From: Weissella viridescens
Lineage (GTDB): Bacteria; Bacillota; Bacilli; Lactobacillales; Lactobacillaceae
Direction: 5' to 3'
DNA length: 34,669 bases
Assembly (NCBI RefSeq): GCF_001437355.1
Contig: NZ_JQBM01000002.1
Location: forward strand, 298,199 to 332,867
The translations under genes and the position numbers were made by a program. The notes below the pieces were generated by a model, which saw only the letters and a list, made by a program, of their open reading frames with translations, was not told the DNA's origin and did no database searches. This document shows positions 1 through 6,366 of this stretch, in pieces (the stretch's first letter is position 1; each line of letters starts with the position of its first letter).

Positions 1-5
1 AGTTA

Positions 6-39
6 AAAAGAACATGACATTGTCATGTTCTTTTTTTTT
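6..39 (+). terminator. Intrinsic terminator of an upstream plus-strand gene
   Basis: An inverted repeat (GAACATGA with TCATGTTC around a short loop, 10-30) is followed by nine T residues. The gene it ends lies outside the window. Confidence 0.75.
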
Positions 40-51
40 GCGATATACCAT

Positions 52-89
52 AAAAAAGAAGCCCTCCGGTCTTGGAGGGCTTCTTTTTA
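52..89 (-). terminator. Terminator of the glycerophosphodiesterase gene
   Basis: The stem AGAAGCCCTCC / GGAGGGCTTCT with loop GGTCTT lies directly after the minus-strand stop codon. It has T-runs on both strands, so it can also back up the terminator at 6-39. Confidence 0.85.
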
Positions 90-848
90 TTAAACTGCAA
101 TTGCAGCTGTCGCTTTTGGCGCAACGATTTCATTTGCGACATCGGTGAAGATACCATCAACACCGTAATCACTCAAAGTTGTGACATCATCAAGGCTATT
201 AACGGTGTAGACGTTAACTTCAAAACCGCGGTCTTGAATCTTGGCGATGTTTTCAGGCGTTGCATCAGCTTTATCAATGTGAATGTAACGTGCATTGCAT
301 GCATCTGCTACAAGTTGCCAATCGTCTAGGAATTGACCTTTGTCGTACAAAACAGCGTAGGCTAGTTCAGGTGCCGCAGCGTGCATTTTGAATAACATGA
401 CTGGATTGAAACTTGAAATAATCAGATTAACTTCCTCGTTAATCATCCGGAGATAAGGGACCAATTGCGCGATGAGTTGATCAGCTAACGCGCTGCAATT
501 TGGACCAGTCACGCCTTTTAATTCTAAGTTTAGGTTCATGCCTGATTCATCAACGAAAGTTAATAAATCATCCATCATCAATAGTTGAGTTTTGGCGAAT
601 TCGGGTCCAAACCAACTATCAGCATCGGCATCCATCACGTCATCATATGTCATGGCTGTGATTTCACCAGCATGGTCGGTTGTTCGATCGACCTTATCAT
701 CATGTAATAGGACGAGTTGCCCATCAGCTGTGATTGAAACATCAGTTTCAAACCAGTCTAAGTTGTAATCTAACATCGGTTCAAAACTACGTAATGTGTT
801 TTCAGGTGCGATTGCTGAAAGTCCACGATGCGCAATAATCTTTGTCAT
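90..848 (-). CDS. Glycerophosphodiester phosphodiesterase (cytoplasmic type)
   Basis: A 252-residue protein of the GDPD TIM-barrel family, which hydrolyses glycerophosphodiesters to glycerol-3-phosphate and an alcohol. The family signature is clear: His7-Arg8-Gly9, Glu16-Asn17-Thr18, the Glu34-Thr35-Asp36 metal site and His49-Asp50. There is no signal peptide or membrane helix, so it resembles cytoplasmic UgpQ-type enzymes rather than secreted GlpQ, and its length fits UgpQ (about 250). The reading frame is open 33 codons further upstream, but the HRG motif normally sits within ten residues of the start, and AGAAGAG precedes the ATG at 848, so I start there. It is monocistronic, with its own terminator. 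The physiological substrate cannot be told from the sequence. Confidence 0.9.
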   Translation of the reverse strand: MTKIIAHRGLSAIAPENTLRSFEPMLDYNLDWFETDVSITADGQLVLLHDDKVDRTTDHAGEITAMTYDDVMDADADSWFGPEFAKTQLLMMDDLLTFVDESGMNLNLELKGVTGPNCSALADQLIAQLVPYLRMINEEVNLIISSFNPVMLFKMHAAAPELAYAVLYDKGQFLDDWQLVADACNARYIHIDKADATPENIAKIQDRGFEVNVYTVNSLDDVTTLSDYGVDGIFTDVANEIVAPKATAAIAV

Positions 849-909
849 ATGCTTAACTCTTCTTTTCTGTAAATCTAGTGAATGTCTGTTTTTATTTTTT
901 TGTATGTTA

Positions 910-940
910 ATTATATTAAAGGTTTTTTGTAAAATTGGAA
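910..940 (-). promoter_or_regulatory. Possible promoter of the glycerophosphodiesterase gene
   Basis: On the minus strand a perfect TATAAT (910-915) lies about 60 bases before the start codon. The best -35 is the weak TTCCAA (935-940) at 19 bases. The rest of the 240-base gap up to 1089 is AT-rich, and I see no gene in it. Confidence 0.35.
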
Positions 941-1069
941 CACACAATTTGCTTAATTAAGTAAAGATTTCTTTACAGAGATATGGCGAAACGTTTATTA
1001 AAAAACAGAACAGTGAGAGGTATCTAATGATGGTTTTCATATAACTTTGCGTAACGTGATTTGGTCAGC

Positions 1070-1102
1070 AAAAAAAGCCAATTAACGAATTAATTGGCTT
1101 TT
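1070..1102 (-). terminator. Terminator of the HD-domain gene
   Basis: The perfect stem AAAAGCCAATTAA / TTAATTGGCTTTT (1073-1102, loop CGAA) includes the stop codon of the HD gene. A run of T follows on the minus strand. Confidence 0.85.
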
Positions 1103-1581
1103 GTTTTTCGATGGGTTAATTTTTTAAAGCGTTCCGTGGCTGGGGTGAAAAATTCTTGAACCGCAGCCCAATTGTCAACCATATCAACTAAGATACTCTC
1201 ACGATAGTGTGGGAGTGCAGATGTACTGCCCCACATATGTTTAAGGATAATATCTTTTTCTTTAGGTGACAGGTCAGTAATCTTTTCAGCATTTCGAAGA
1301 GAAACCCGCGGATGAATGTACGCATGGGTACCTAATTCGAATTTAGTGGTTCGCCAATCATAAAAGAACATATCATGTAGTAAACCAGCTCGAGCAACAG
1401 CTCGGGCATCGAGATGCCAACGTTTAGCTAGACGATAACTTTGGTATGACACATTAATTGAATGGGTCAAACGATCTGAATGATGGTGTTGGACATAATC
1501 ACCTAATTTTTGAACCTCAGGGGTCCGTAATAAATCAGATACGATGTCAACATATGCTTCATCTTCACGCCAATCTTTCAT
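1090..1581 (-). CDS. HD-domain protein, putative metal-dependent phosphohydrolase
   Basis: A 163-residue soluble protein with the HD-superfamily metal ligands in order: His40 in the LTHS segment, His69-Asp70 in GLLHD, a later histidine in LKHM and an aspartate in the VDMVDN segment. HD enzymes hydrolyse phosphate esters or nucleotides, and the substrate here is unknown. A strong ribosome site GGAGGTGA lies just before the ATG. The gene starts 41 bases after the stop of the TrmH-family gene on the same strand, with no promoter or terminator between them, so the two are very likely co-transcribed. This might link it to RNA or nucleotide metabolism, but that is inference only. Confidence 0.85.
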   Translation of the reverse strand: MKDWREDEAYVDIVSDLLRTPEVQKLGDYVQHHHSDRLTHSINVSYQSYRLAKRWHLDARAVARAGLLHDMFFYDWRTTKFELGTHAYIHPRVSLRNAEKITDLSPKEKDIILKHMWGSTSALPHYRESILVDMVDNWAAVQEFFTPATERFKKLTHRKTKAN

Positions 1582-1622
1582 TGATGACTCACCTCCATTT
1601 CTTTTAGTTTAACCCTATTAGC

Positions 1623-2393
1623 TTAACGTTGTTTTAAAGCGAACATGGCGATTCCCGCTGCAACCGCAACGTTCAAAGATTCAGCCTCACCTGAAAGTGG
1701 GATAAATAAGTTTTGTGAGGTCGCTGCTGCTAATTCAGGGCGCATCCCTTGTCCTTCATTGCCCATGACAAGAGCGAAGGTAGCCTGTGGTTGTACTGAG
1801 AAAAGATCAGCCGCGGTAGGGTCTAGTTGGGTTCCGTAAACGTTAATTTCGTTGTCGCGGAAAGTGTTTGTCCACTTTAATAAATCACCATCAGTGATTG
1901 TAAGGTGGAACTGGCTTCCTTGCATGGCACGAACAGCCTTTGGTGAATAAGGGTCAACTGATCCTTCACCGAAGACAACGCCAGCAAAGCCGGCTGCATC
2001 AGCAGTCCGAACCATTGTTCCCACATTACCTGGATCTTGGATACCATCCAAGAACAACCAAGCACCTTGGTGTACATATTGTGGTTCACGCTTAGCAGTA
2101 GGGAGTGAAACTTCTGCAAAAATACCTTGAGGTGTCACTAAATCAGATAACTTTTTGGCAATGTCAGTTGTGATTTCAAAAACAGGTACGCCAAGAGGTA
2201 GTTCTTCTTGGTGTTCTGCTAGTTGAGCTGACGTACCCATAATGGCATGTAAATGTCCATCATGGTGAATCGCTTCTTGTACAAGATGCCATCCGTCCAA
2301 TAGATAGGTCTGATTTGCTTGACGACCTTTTTTCGTTTGCAACTTTTGCCATGCTTTAACACGGCCGTTCTGGTTTGATGTTATATTTTCCAT
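1623..2393 (-). CDS. TrmH/SpoU-family 23S rRNA 2'-O-ribose methyltransferase (YsgA/RlmP-like)
   Basis: A 256-residue SPOUT methyltransferase that uses S-adenosylmethionine to methylate a ribose 2'-OH. The N-terminal substrate-binding domain starts with the typical I-x-S-x-x-N segment. The three SpoU motifs follow: motif 1 around the LDGIQDPGNVGTMVRTADA segment with its Asn and Arg, motif 2 LVMGNEGQGM, and motif 3 PLSGEAESLNVAVA at the C-terminus, which form the trefoil knot. In Bacillus the relative YsgA lies next to pheST, as it roughly does here, and I recall that it modifies 23S rRNA G2553 (RlmP). Which base this protein modifies is inference. The start codon follows the -10 box by seven bases with no ribosome site, so the mRNA looks leaderless. 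Confidence 0.9.
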   Translation of the reverse strand: MENITSNQNGRVKAWQKLQTKKGRQANQTYLLDGWHLVQEAIHHDGHLHAIMGTSAQLAEHQEELPLGVPVFEITTDIAKKLSDLVTPQGIFAEVSLPTAKREPQYVHQGAWLFLDGIQDPGNVGTMVRTADAAGFAGVVFGEGSVDPYSPKAVRAMQGSQFHLTITDGDLLKWTNTFRDNEINVYGTQLDPTAADLFSVQPQATFALVMGNEGQGMRPELAAATSQNLFIPLSGEAESLNVAVAAGIAMFALKQR

Positions 2394-2400
2394 AAAGATT

Positions 2401-2406
2401 ATTATA
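2401..2406 (-). promoter_or_regulatory. -10 box of the TrmH-family gene (leaderless start)
   Basis: On the minus strand the order is TATAAT, then AATCTTT, then the ATG at 2393. Transcription would start at or one base before the start codon. No good -35 is visible. Confidence 0.5.
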
Positions 2407-2430
2407 CGCTGATTCGCACAATTTTGCTTA

Positions 2431-2439
2431 TGTTATAAT
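2431..2439 (+). promoter_or_regulatory. Extended -10 promoter of femX
   Basis: TGTTATAAT (TGn plus a perfect -10) lies about 40 bases before the femX start. The -35 is poor, as expected for an extended -10 promoter. It is divergent from the TrmH-family promoter. Confidence 0.6.
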
Positions 2440-2480
2440 AAATTCAATATAAATGAAGTGTAAGAGAGGTGAATTTACAC

Positions 2481-3491
2481 ATGCCAGTGTTAAATTTGAA
2501 TGACCCACAAGCGGTCGAACGATATGAAGAATTTATGCGTCAATCACCATATGGCCAAGTGACACAAGACTTAGGTTGGGCCAAGGTTAAGAATAACTGG
2601 GAGCCAGTTGATGTCTACTTAGAAGACGATCAGGGTGCGATTATTGCGGCTATGTCAATGTTGCTTGGTGATACACCAACTGATAAGAAGTTTGCTTATG
2701 CGTCTAAGGGTCCGGTTATGGATGTTACTGATGTAGATTTGTTGGATCGCTTAGTTGATGAAGCGGTAAAGGCGCTGGATGGGCGTGCTTATGTGTTGCG
2801 CTTTGATCCAGAAGTGGCCTACAGCGATGAATTTAACACAACGTTGCAAGACCATGGTTACGTGACACGTAATCGAAATGTGGCTGATGCTGGAATGCAT
2901 GCAACGATTCAACCTCGTTTGAATATGGTTTTGGATTTGACGAAGTTCCCTGACGCTAAAACAACGCTTGATTTATATCCTTCAAAGACGAAGAGCAAGA
3001 TTAAGCGTCCATTCCGTGATGGTGTGGAGGTACATTCAGGCAATTCAGCTACTGAATTAGACGAGTTCTTCAAGACCTACACAACTATGGCGGAGCGTCA
3101 TGGCATTACGCATCGTCCAATTGAATATTTCCAACGGATGCAAGCGGCTTTTGACGCTGATACAATGCGCATCTTTGTGGCTGAGCGTGAGGGTAAGTTA
3201 CTTTCAACTGGGATTGCACTTAAGTATGGGCGTAAGATTTGGTATATGTATGCCGGTTCAATGGATGGCAACACATACTATGCGCCTTACGCGGTTCAAT
3301 CAGAAATGATCCAATGGGCTTTGGACACGAATACAGATTTGTATGATTTAGGTGGTATTGAATCTGAATCAACCGATGACAGTTTGTATGTCTTTAAGCA
3401 TGTCTTTGTCAAAGATGCTCCTCGTGAATACATTGGTGAAATCGATAAGGTTTTGGACCCAGAGGTTTATGCGGAATTAGTTAAAGATTAA
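2481..3491 (+). CDS. femX: FemX, UDP-MurNAc-pentapeptide:L-alanine transferase
   Basis: A 336-residue FemABX-family aminoacyl transferase that adds L-Ala from Ala-tRNA to the lysine side chain of UDP-MurNAc-pentapeptide, the first step of the interpeptide bridge, in the cytoplasm. The sequence looks essentially identical to the W. viridescens FemX of known structure. Counting from Pro2 (Met removed), the residues I recall for that enzyme fall in place: Lys36, Tyr103, Asp108, Arg211, Tyr215, Tyr254, Tyr256, Phe304 and Lys305. Two GNAT-like domains are expected. A GTG four codons upstream is in frame, but AGAGAGGTG sits at the right distance from the ATG at 2481 and the known protein starts MPVLNLND. 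It is monocistronic or weakly linked to the next gene through a terminator. Confidence 0.97.
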   Translation: MPVLNLNDPQAVERYEEFMRQSPYGQVTQDLGWAKVKNNWEPVDVYLEDDQGAIIAAMSMLLGDTPTDKKFAYASKGPVMDVTDVDLLDRLVDEAVKALDGRAYVLRFDPEVAYSDEFNTTLQDHGYVTRNRNVADAGMHATIQPRLNMVLDLTKFPDAKTTLDLYPSKTKSKIKRPFRDGVEVHSGNSATELDEFFKTYTTMAERHGITHRPIEYFQRMQAAFDADTMRIFVAEREGKLLSTGIALKYGRKIWYMYAGSMDGNTYYAPYAVQSEMIQWALDTNTDLYDLGGIESESTDDSLYVFKHVFVKDAPREYIGEIDKVLDPEVYAELVKD

Positions 3492-3505
3492 TGTTATAAA
3501 TAAAC

Positions 3506-3535
3506 AAAGCCATGACTTGGGTCATGGCTTTTTTA
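3506..3535 (+). terminator. Terminator after femX
   Basis: The perfect 11-base stem AAAGCCATGAC / GTCATGGCTTT with loop TTGG is followed by T residues. It ends only 21 bases before the start codon of the next gene. Confidence 0.85.
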
Positions 3536-3555
3536 GCAAACGAGGAGGAACCCTA

Positions 3556-4527
3556 ATGAAACGAATTGATGGACATTTACACTTGGTACAAAACATTGCG
3601 GGCTTTAACGGGAAGGGTCGACTTAATGCGCTAGGAAATGGGGAAGCCATTTGGGATGACGGTACTTTGATTCAATTGTTGCCAACCACCTATGGGGAAA
3701 GTGACTTTAACGCAGAAAATGTCTTGCGCCTAATGGATAATGAAAAAATTGATAAAGCTATGGTATTGCAGGGAAGTTTAAATGGTTATCAAAACTATTA
3801 CACTTGGCAAACGATGCGAAAATATCCGGACCGATTTATGGGGGCTTTTTCGGCTGATCCTTTTGCGAGTGAATTTATGACGATTGTCCGACGGCATGTG
3901 CAAGATTTAGGGTTTCGTTCAATGAAATTAGAAATCAGTGCGGGTGGTGGCATGCATGGGTACCATACGACAACACCGTTTCGCTTAGATACAAATCCGC
4001 AGGTGGGTGAGCTTATGCACTTCTTGGCTAATTATCCTGGATTCAATGTAATCGTTGATTATGGATCGGCAGACCAGGTTAGTCATCAACCAGAAGCGAT
4101 GACGAATTTGGCAGCTCGATATCCCCAATTACATTTTGTCGTTTGTCATTTATCCTTTGGGCAAATGGATGAACTAGGTCTCTACCAAAACACGTTGGAT
4201 CAGTGGGCACCATTCCCTAATATTTATACAGACTTAGCGGCGATTCAAGATATCAATAGTGAAACGAGTTTGCCCTACTCAGCCTCTCGCGAATTAACGC
4301 GTCGTGCTTTAGCGACGTTGGGGGACAAACGATTAATTTGGGGGACTGATTCACCATGGTCATCAACCTTTAATGCCTATCATGATTTGGCGCATTGGTT
4401 AGACACGAGTGATTTTATGGGGCAAACTGCCTTAGAAAATATTTACTATAATAATGCAAACCGCATTTATTTTAATGCGGAAGCCCAAGCGGCTGTTGCG
4501 CAAGCAGTTGACCCAGTTCGACCATAA
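3556..4527 (+). CDS. Amidohydrolase-family (PF04909-type) metal-dependent hydrolase
   Basis: A 323-residue TIM-barrel hydrolase of the amidohydrolase-2 family. The metal-binding His7-x-His9 is in DGHLHL, a barrel histidine is in VVCHLSFG, and the catalytic aspartate is in WGTDSPWSS near residue 275. Family members decarboxylate or hydrolyse small aromatic or lactone substrates, and nothing here names the substrate. A perfect GAGGAGG stands eight bases before the ATG at 3556. The frame is open further upstream but runs into the femX terminator, so the longer start is unlikely. There is almost no room for a private promoter between terminator and gene, so expression may depend on read-through from femX or on a promoter before the hairpin (a TGTTATAAA box lies at 3492-3500). 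Confidence 0.85.
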   Translation: MKRIDGHLHLVQNIAGFNGKGRLNALGNGEAIWDDGTLIQLLPTTYGESDFNAENVLRLMDNEKIDKAMVLQGSLNGYQNYYTWQTMRKYPDRFMGAFSADPFASEFMTIVRRHVQDLGFRSMKLEISAGGGMHGYHTTTPFRLDTNPQVGELMHFLANYPGFNVIVDYGSADQVSHQPEAMTNLAARYPQLHFVVCHLSFGQMDELGLYQNTLDQWAPFPNIYTDLAAIQDINSETSLPYSASRELTRRALATLGDKRLIWGTDSPWSSTFNAYHDLAHWLDTSDFMGQTALENIYYNNANRIYFNAEAQAAVAQAVDPVRP

Positions 4528-4573
4528 CTAGCGGGTTTATAGCCGAAATATTAGAAAATATTGGTTGTGAATA

Positions 4574-4602
4574 TTGTATTTGTCACGCTGAGGGTCTAGA
4601 AT
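4574..4602 (+). promoter_or_regulatory. Probable promoter of the HxlR regulator
   Basis: TTGTAT and TAGAAT are separated by 17 bases, and transcription would begin about 53 bases before the ATG. Confidence 0.45.
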
Positions 4603-4661
4603 GAAGTTAGGCAAAAACTATTTACTAAAAATAACCAAAAATAGATGTGGAGGTAGGCAAG

Positions 4662-5024
4662 ATGGCAGAATCAACGGTAACAACAAATGATAATGTTAAA
4701 ATTTGCGACAAATTCGTCGCAACATTTGAATTTTTAGGACGTAAGTGGAATGGCTTAATTATTGAGTCATTGCTTAATAATGGTACAATGCGCTTTAAGG
4801 ATTTATCGCAAACCGTACAGCGCTGTTCTGATCGTGTGTTGGTGGAACGTTTGAAAGAATTAGAAGCCAATGGCATTGTCGAACGTCGGACTTATGATGA
4901 TTCAGCTTTGATTGAGTATGCGTTGACCGAAAAGGGTGAATCAATGCGTAACATGATGCAAGTTGTCCATGACTGGTCAGATGAATGGAGCGATGCACAA
5001 GATTGTGAATCACAAGACGCCTAA
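4662..5024 (+). CDS. HxlR-family winged-helix transcriptional regulator
   Basis: A 120-residue MarR-like DNA-binding protein. The HxlR hallmark is plain: a conserved cysteine (Cys15) before the FEFLGRKWNGLII helix, then the recognition region RFKDLSQTVQRCSDRVLVERLKEL, and the wing ending ERRTYDD. HxlR proteins bind as dimers and often sense reactive aldehydes or disulfide stress through the N-terminal cysteine, which is present. The acidic C-terminal tail is probably unstructured. GGAGGT stands seven bases before the ATG at 4662; a GTG five codons upstream overlaps that ribosome site and is unlikely. It is monocistronic, and its target is not obvious, since the neighbours are the unrelated amidohydrolase and pheST. 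Confidence 0.88.
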   Translation: MAESTVTTNDNVKICDKFVATFEFLGRKWNGLIIESLLNNGTMRFKDLSQTVQRCSDRVLVERLKELEANGIVERRTYDDSALIEYALTEKGESMRNMMQVVHDWSDEWSDAQDCESQDA

Positions 5025-5028
5025 ACCC

Positions 5029-5057
5029 TTGCGGTTAATGCGTTAACTTTGTACAAT
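5029..5057 (+). promoter_or_regulatory. Promoter of pheST
   Basis: TTGCGG and TACAAT are 17 bases apart, just after the HxlR stop codon. Transcription would start near 5064, at the expected 5' end of the T-box leader. Confidence 0.65.
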
Positions 5058-5063
5058 GGTAAT

Positions 5064-5297
5064 AACGACGATGAATGGTCAGAAGGTTAAACATGTTTGT
5101 CCAGCGAATTGAGGATAGTGTAAGCTCAATCAAACAGTTAACTCAAATTCAACCAGGAGTTGGAGGGCTGATAAGGCTCTTTCGCTTTGTTCCCGTTATC
5201 GAACACAATGAGGATATATTTGTATATCAAATCAGGGTGGTACCACGTTAATCAACGTCCCTTTGGCAACGACTGTTTGCCAGAGGGGCTTTTTTTA
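5064..5297 (+). ncRNA. T-box riboswitch, Phe-specific, controlling pheST
   Basis: This is a tRNA-sensing leader. The T-box core AGGGTGGTACCACG is at 5234-5247. The specifier is TTC (5148-5150) in the sequence CAAATTCAACCAGGAG, which reads phenylalanine and matches the downstream gene. Conserved stem I sequence CCAGCGAATTGAGGATAG (5101 on) is also present. The terminator stem spans 5256-5290 (GTCCCTTTGGCAAC with GTTTGCCAGAGGGGC), followed by seven T. Uncharged tRNA-Phe should pair with the specifier and the T-box bulge, favour the antiterminator and turn on synthetase expression. The start coordinate is approximate. Confidence 0.93.
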
Positions 5298-5319
5298 TGA
5301 ACAAATAAAGGAGTTACGG

Positions 5320-6360
5320 ATGAGTTTAAAAGAAGATTTGACACAATTACGTGAACAAGCCTTAGTTCGCATCGATTCAGCCACTTCATTAAAAGAACTA
5401 AATGAAGCACGTGTGAAGGAACTAGGGAAAAAAGGGGCGCTAACTGAAGTTTTGCGTGGTATGAAGGATTTGCCAGCAGACGAGCGTCCAGAAATCGGAG
5501 CTTTGGCTAATGATGTTCGCAACGAGTTGACGGATGAAATTAACAAGCGCCAAACTGAGCTTGAAAATGCTGTGATGGACGCACAATTACAAGCTGAAAC
5601 TTTGGATGTGACTTTACCTGGTCAACCAGCTATTCAAGGACAACCACATGTTTTGCAACAAATCATTGAGAGTTTGGAAGACCAATTCATCGGAATGGGT
5701 TACCAAATCATTGAGGGGCCTGAAGTTGAACAAGATAAGTACAACTTTGAAATGATGAACTTGCCTAAGGATCATCCAGCCCGTGATATGCAGGATACGT
5801 TCTACATTTCACCTGAATTGTTGATGCGTACCCAAACTTCTCCGGTTCAAGCGCGTACTTTGGAACAACACGATTTTTCAAAGGGTCCGTTGAAGATGAT
5901 TTCACCCGGACGTGTTTACCGTCGTGATACTGATGATGCGACGCACTCACACCAATTCCACCAAGTTGAAGGATTGGTTGTCGATAAGCACATTACAATG
6001 GGAGACTTAAAGGGAACCTTGCTAGCAGTTGCACATCAATTGTTTGGTGAAGATCATGATATTCGTTTGCGTCCTTCATATTTCCCATTTACGGAACCTT
6101 CTGTTGAAGTTGATGTGTCTTGGAATGCTGTGACACCTGATACGAAGCCAGAAGACATCGAGTGGATTGAAGTCCTTGGGGCTGGAATGGTGCACCCAAA
6201 TGTTTTGGAAATGGCTGGCGTTGACTCAAGTGTTTATGGTGGATTTGCCTTTGGATTAGGACCTGATCGTTTTGCCATGTTGAAGTATGGGGTTGAAGAT
6301 ATCCGTAACTTCTACTTGAATGATGTTCGCTTCCTAAAGCAATTTGATCAGAAAGGATAA
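5320..6360 (+). CDS. pheS: Phenylalanine--tRNA ligase alpha subunit
   Basis: The catalytic subunit (346 residues) of the alpha2-beta2 class II synthetase that charges tRNA-Phe. An N-terminal coiled coil (about 1-90) binds tRNA. The catalytic core shows the PheS-specific [11 protein letters not shown] segment, class II motif 2 around [20 protein letters not shown] with its Arg, and motif 3 in [14 protein letters not shown]. The ATG at 5320 has AAGGAG eight bases upstream; an in-frame longer start would begin inside the riboswitch terminator and is rejected. It lies directly under the T-box and is six bases from pheT. The length matches the usual 340-350 residues. Confidence 0.97.
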   Translation: MSLKEDLTQLREQALVRIDSATSLKELNEARVKELGKKGALTEVLRGMKDLPADERPEIGALANDVRNELTDEINKRQTELENAVMDAQLQAETLDVTLPGQPAIQGQPHVLQQIIESLEDQFIGMGYQIIEGPEVEQDKYNFEMMNLPKDHPARDMQDTFYISPELLMRTQTSPVQARTLEQHDFSKGPLKMISPGRVYRRDTDDATHSHQFHQVEGLVVDKHITMGDLKGTLLAVAHQLFGEDHDIRLRPSYFPFTEPSVEVDVSWNAVTPDTKPEDIEWIEVLGAGMVHPNVLEMAGVDSSVYGGFAFGLGPDRFAMLKYGVEDIRNFYLNDVRFLKQFDQKG

Positions 6361-6366
6361 GCAAAG

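Noticed and set aside
978..1000. cre-like sequence around GCGAAACGTTTATT
   Set aside because: Only the central AAACGTTT fits; the outer G and C positions of the cre consensus fail on both strands.
3517..3555. Longer start for the amidohydrolase
   Set aside because: It would begin inside the femX terminator hairpin, while the ATG at 3556 has a perfect ribosome site and starts right at the metal-binding motif.
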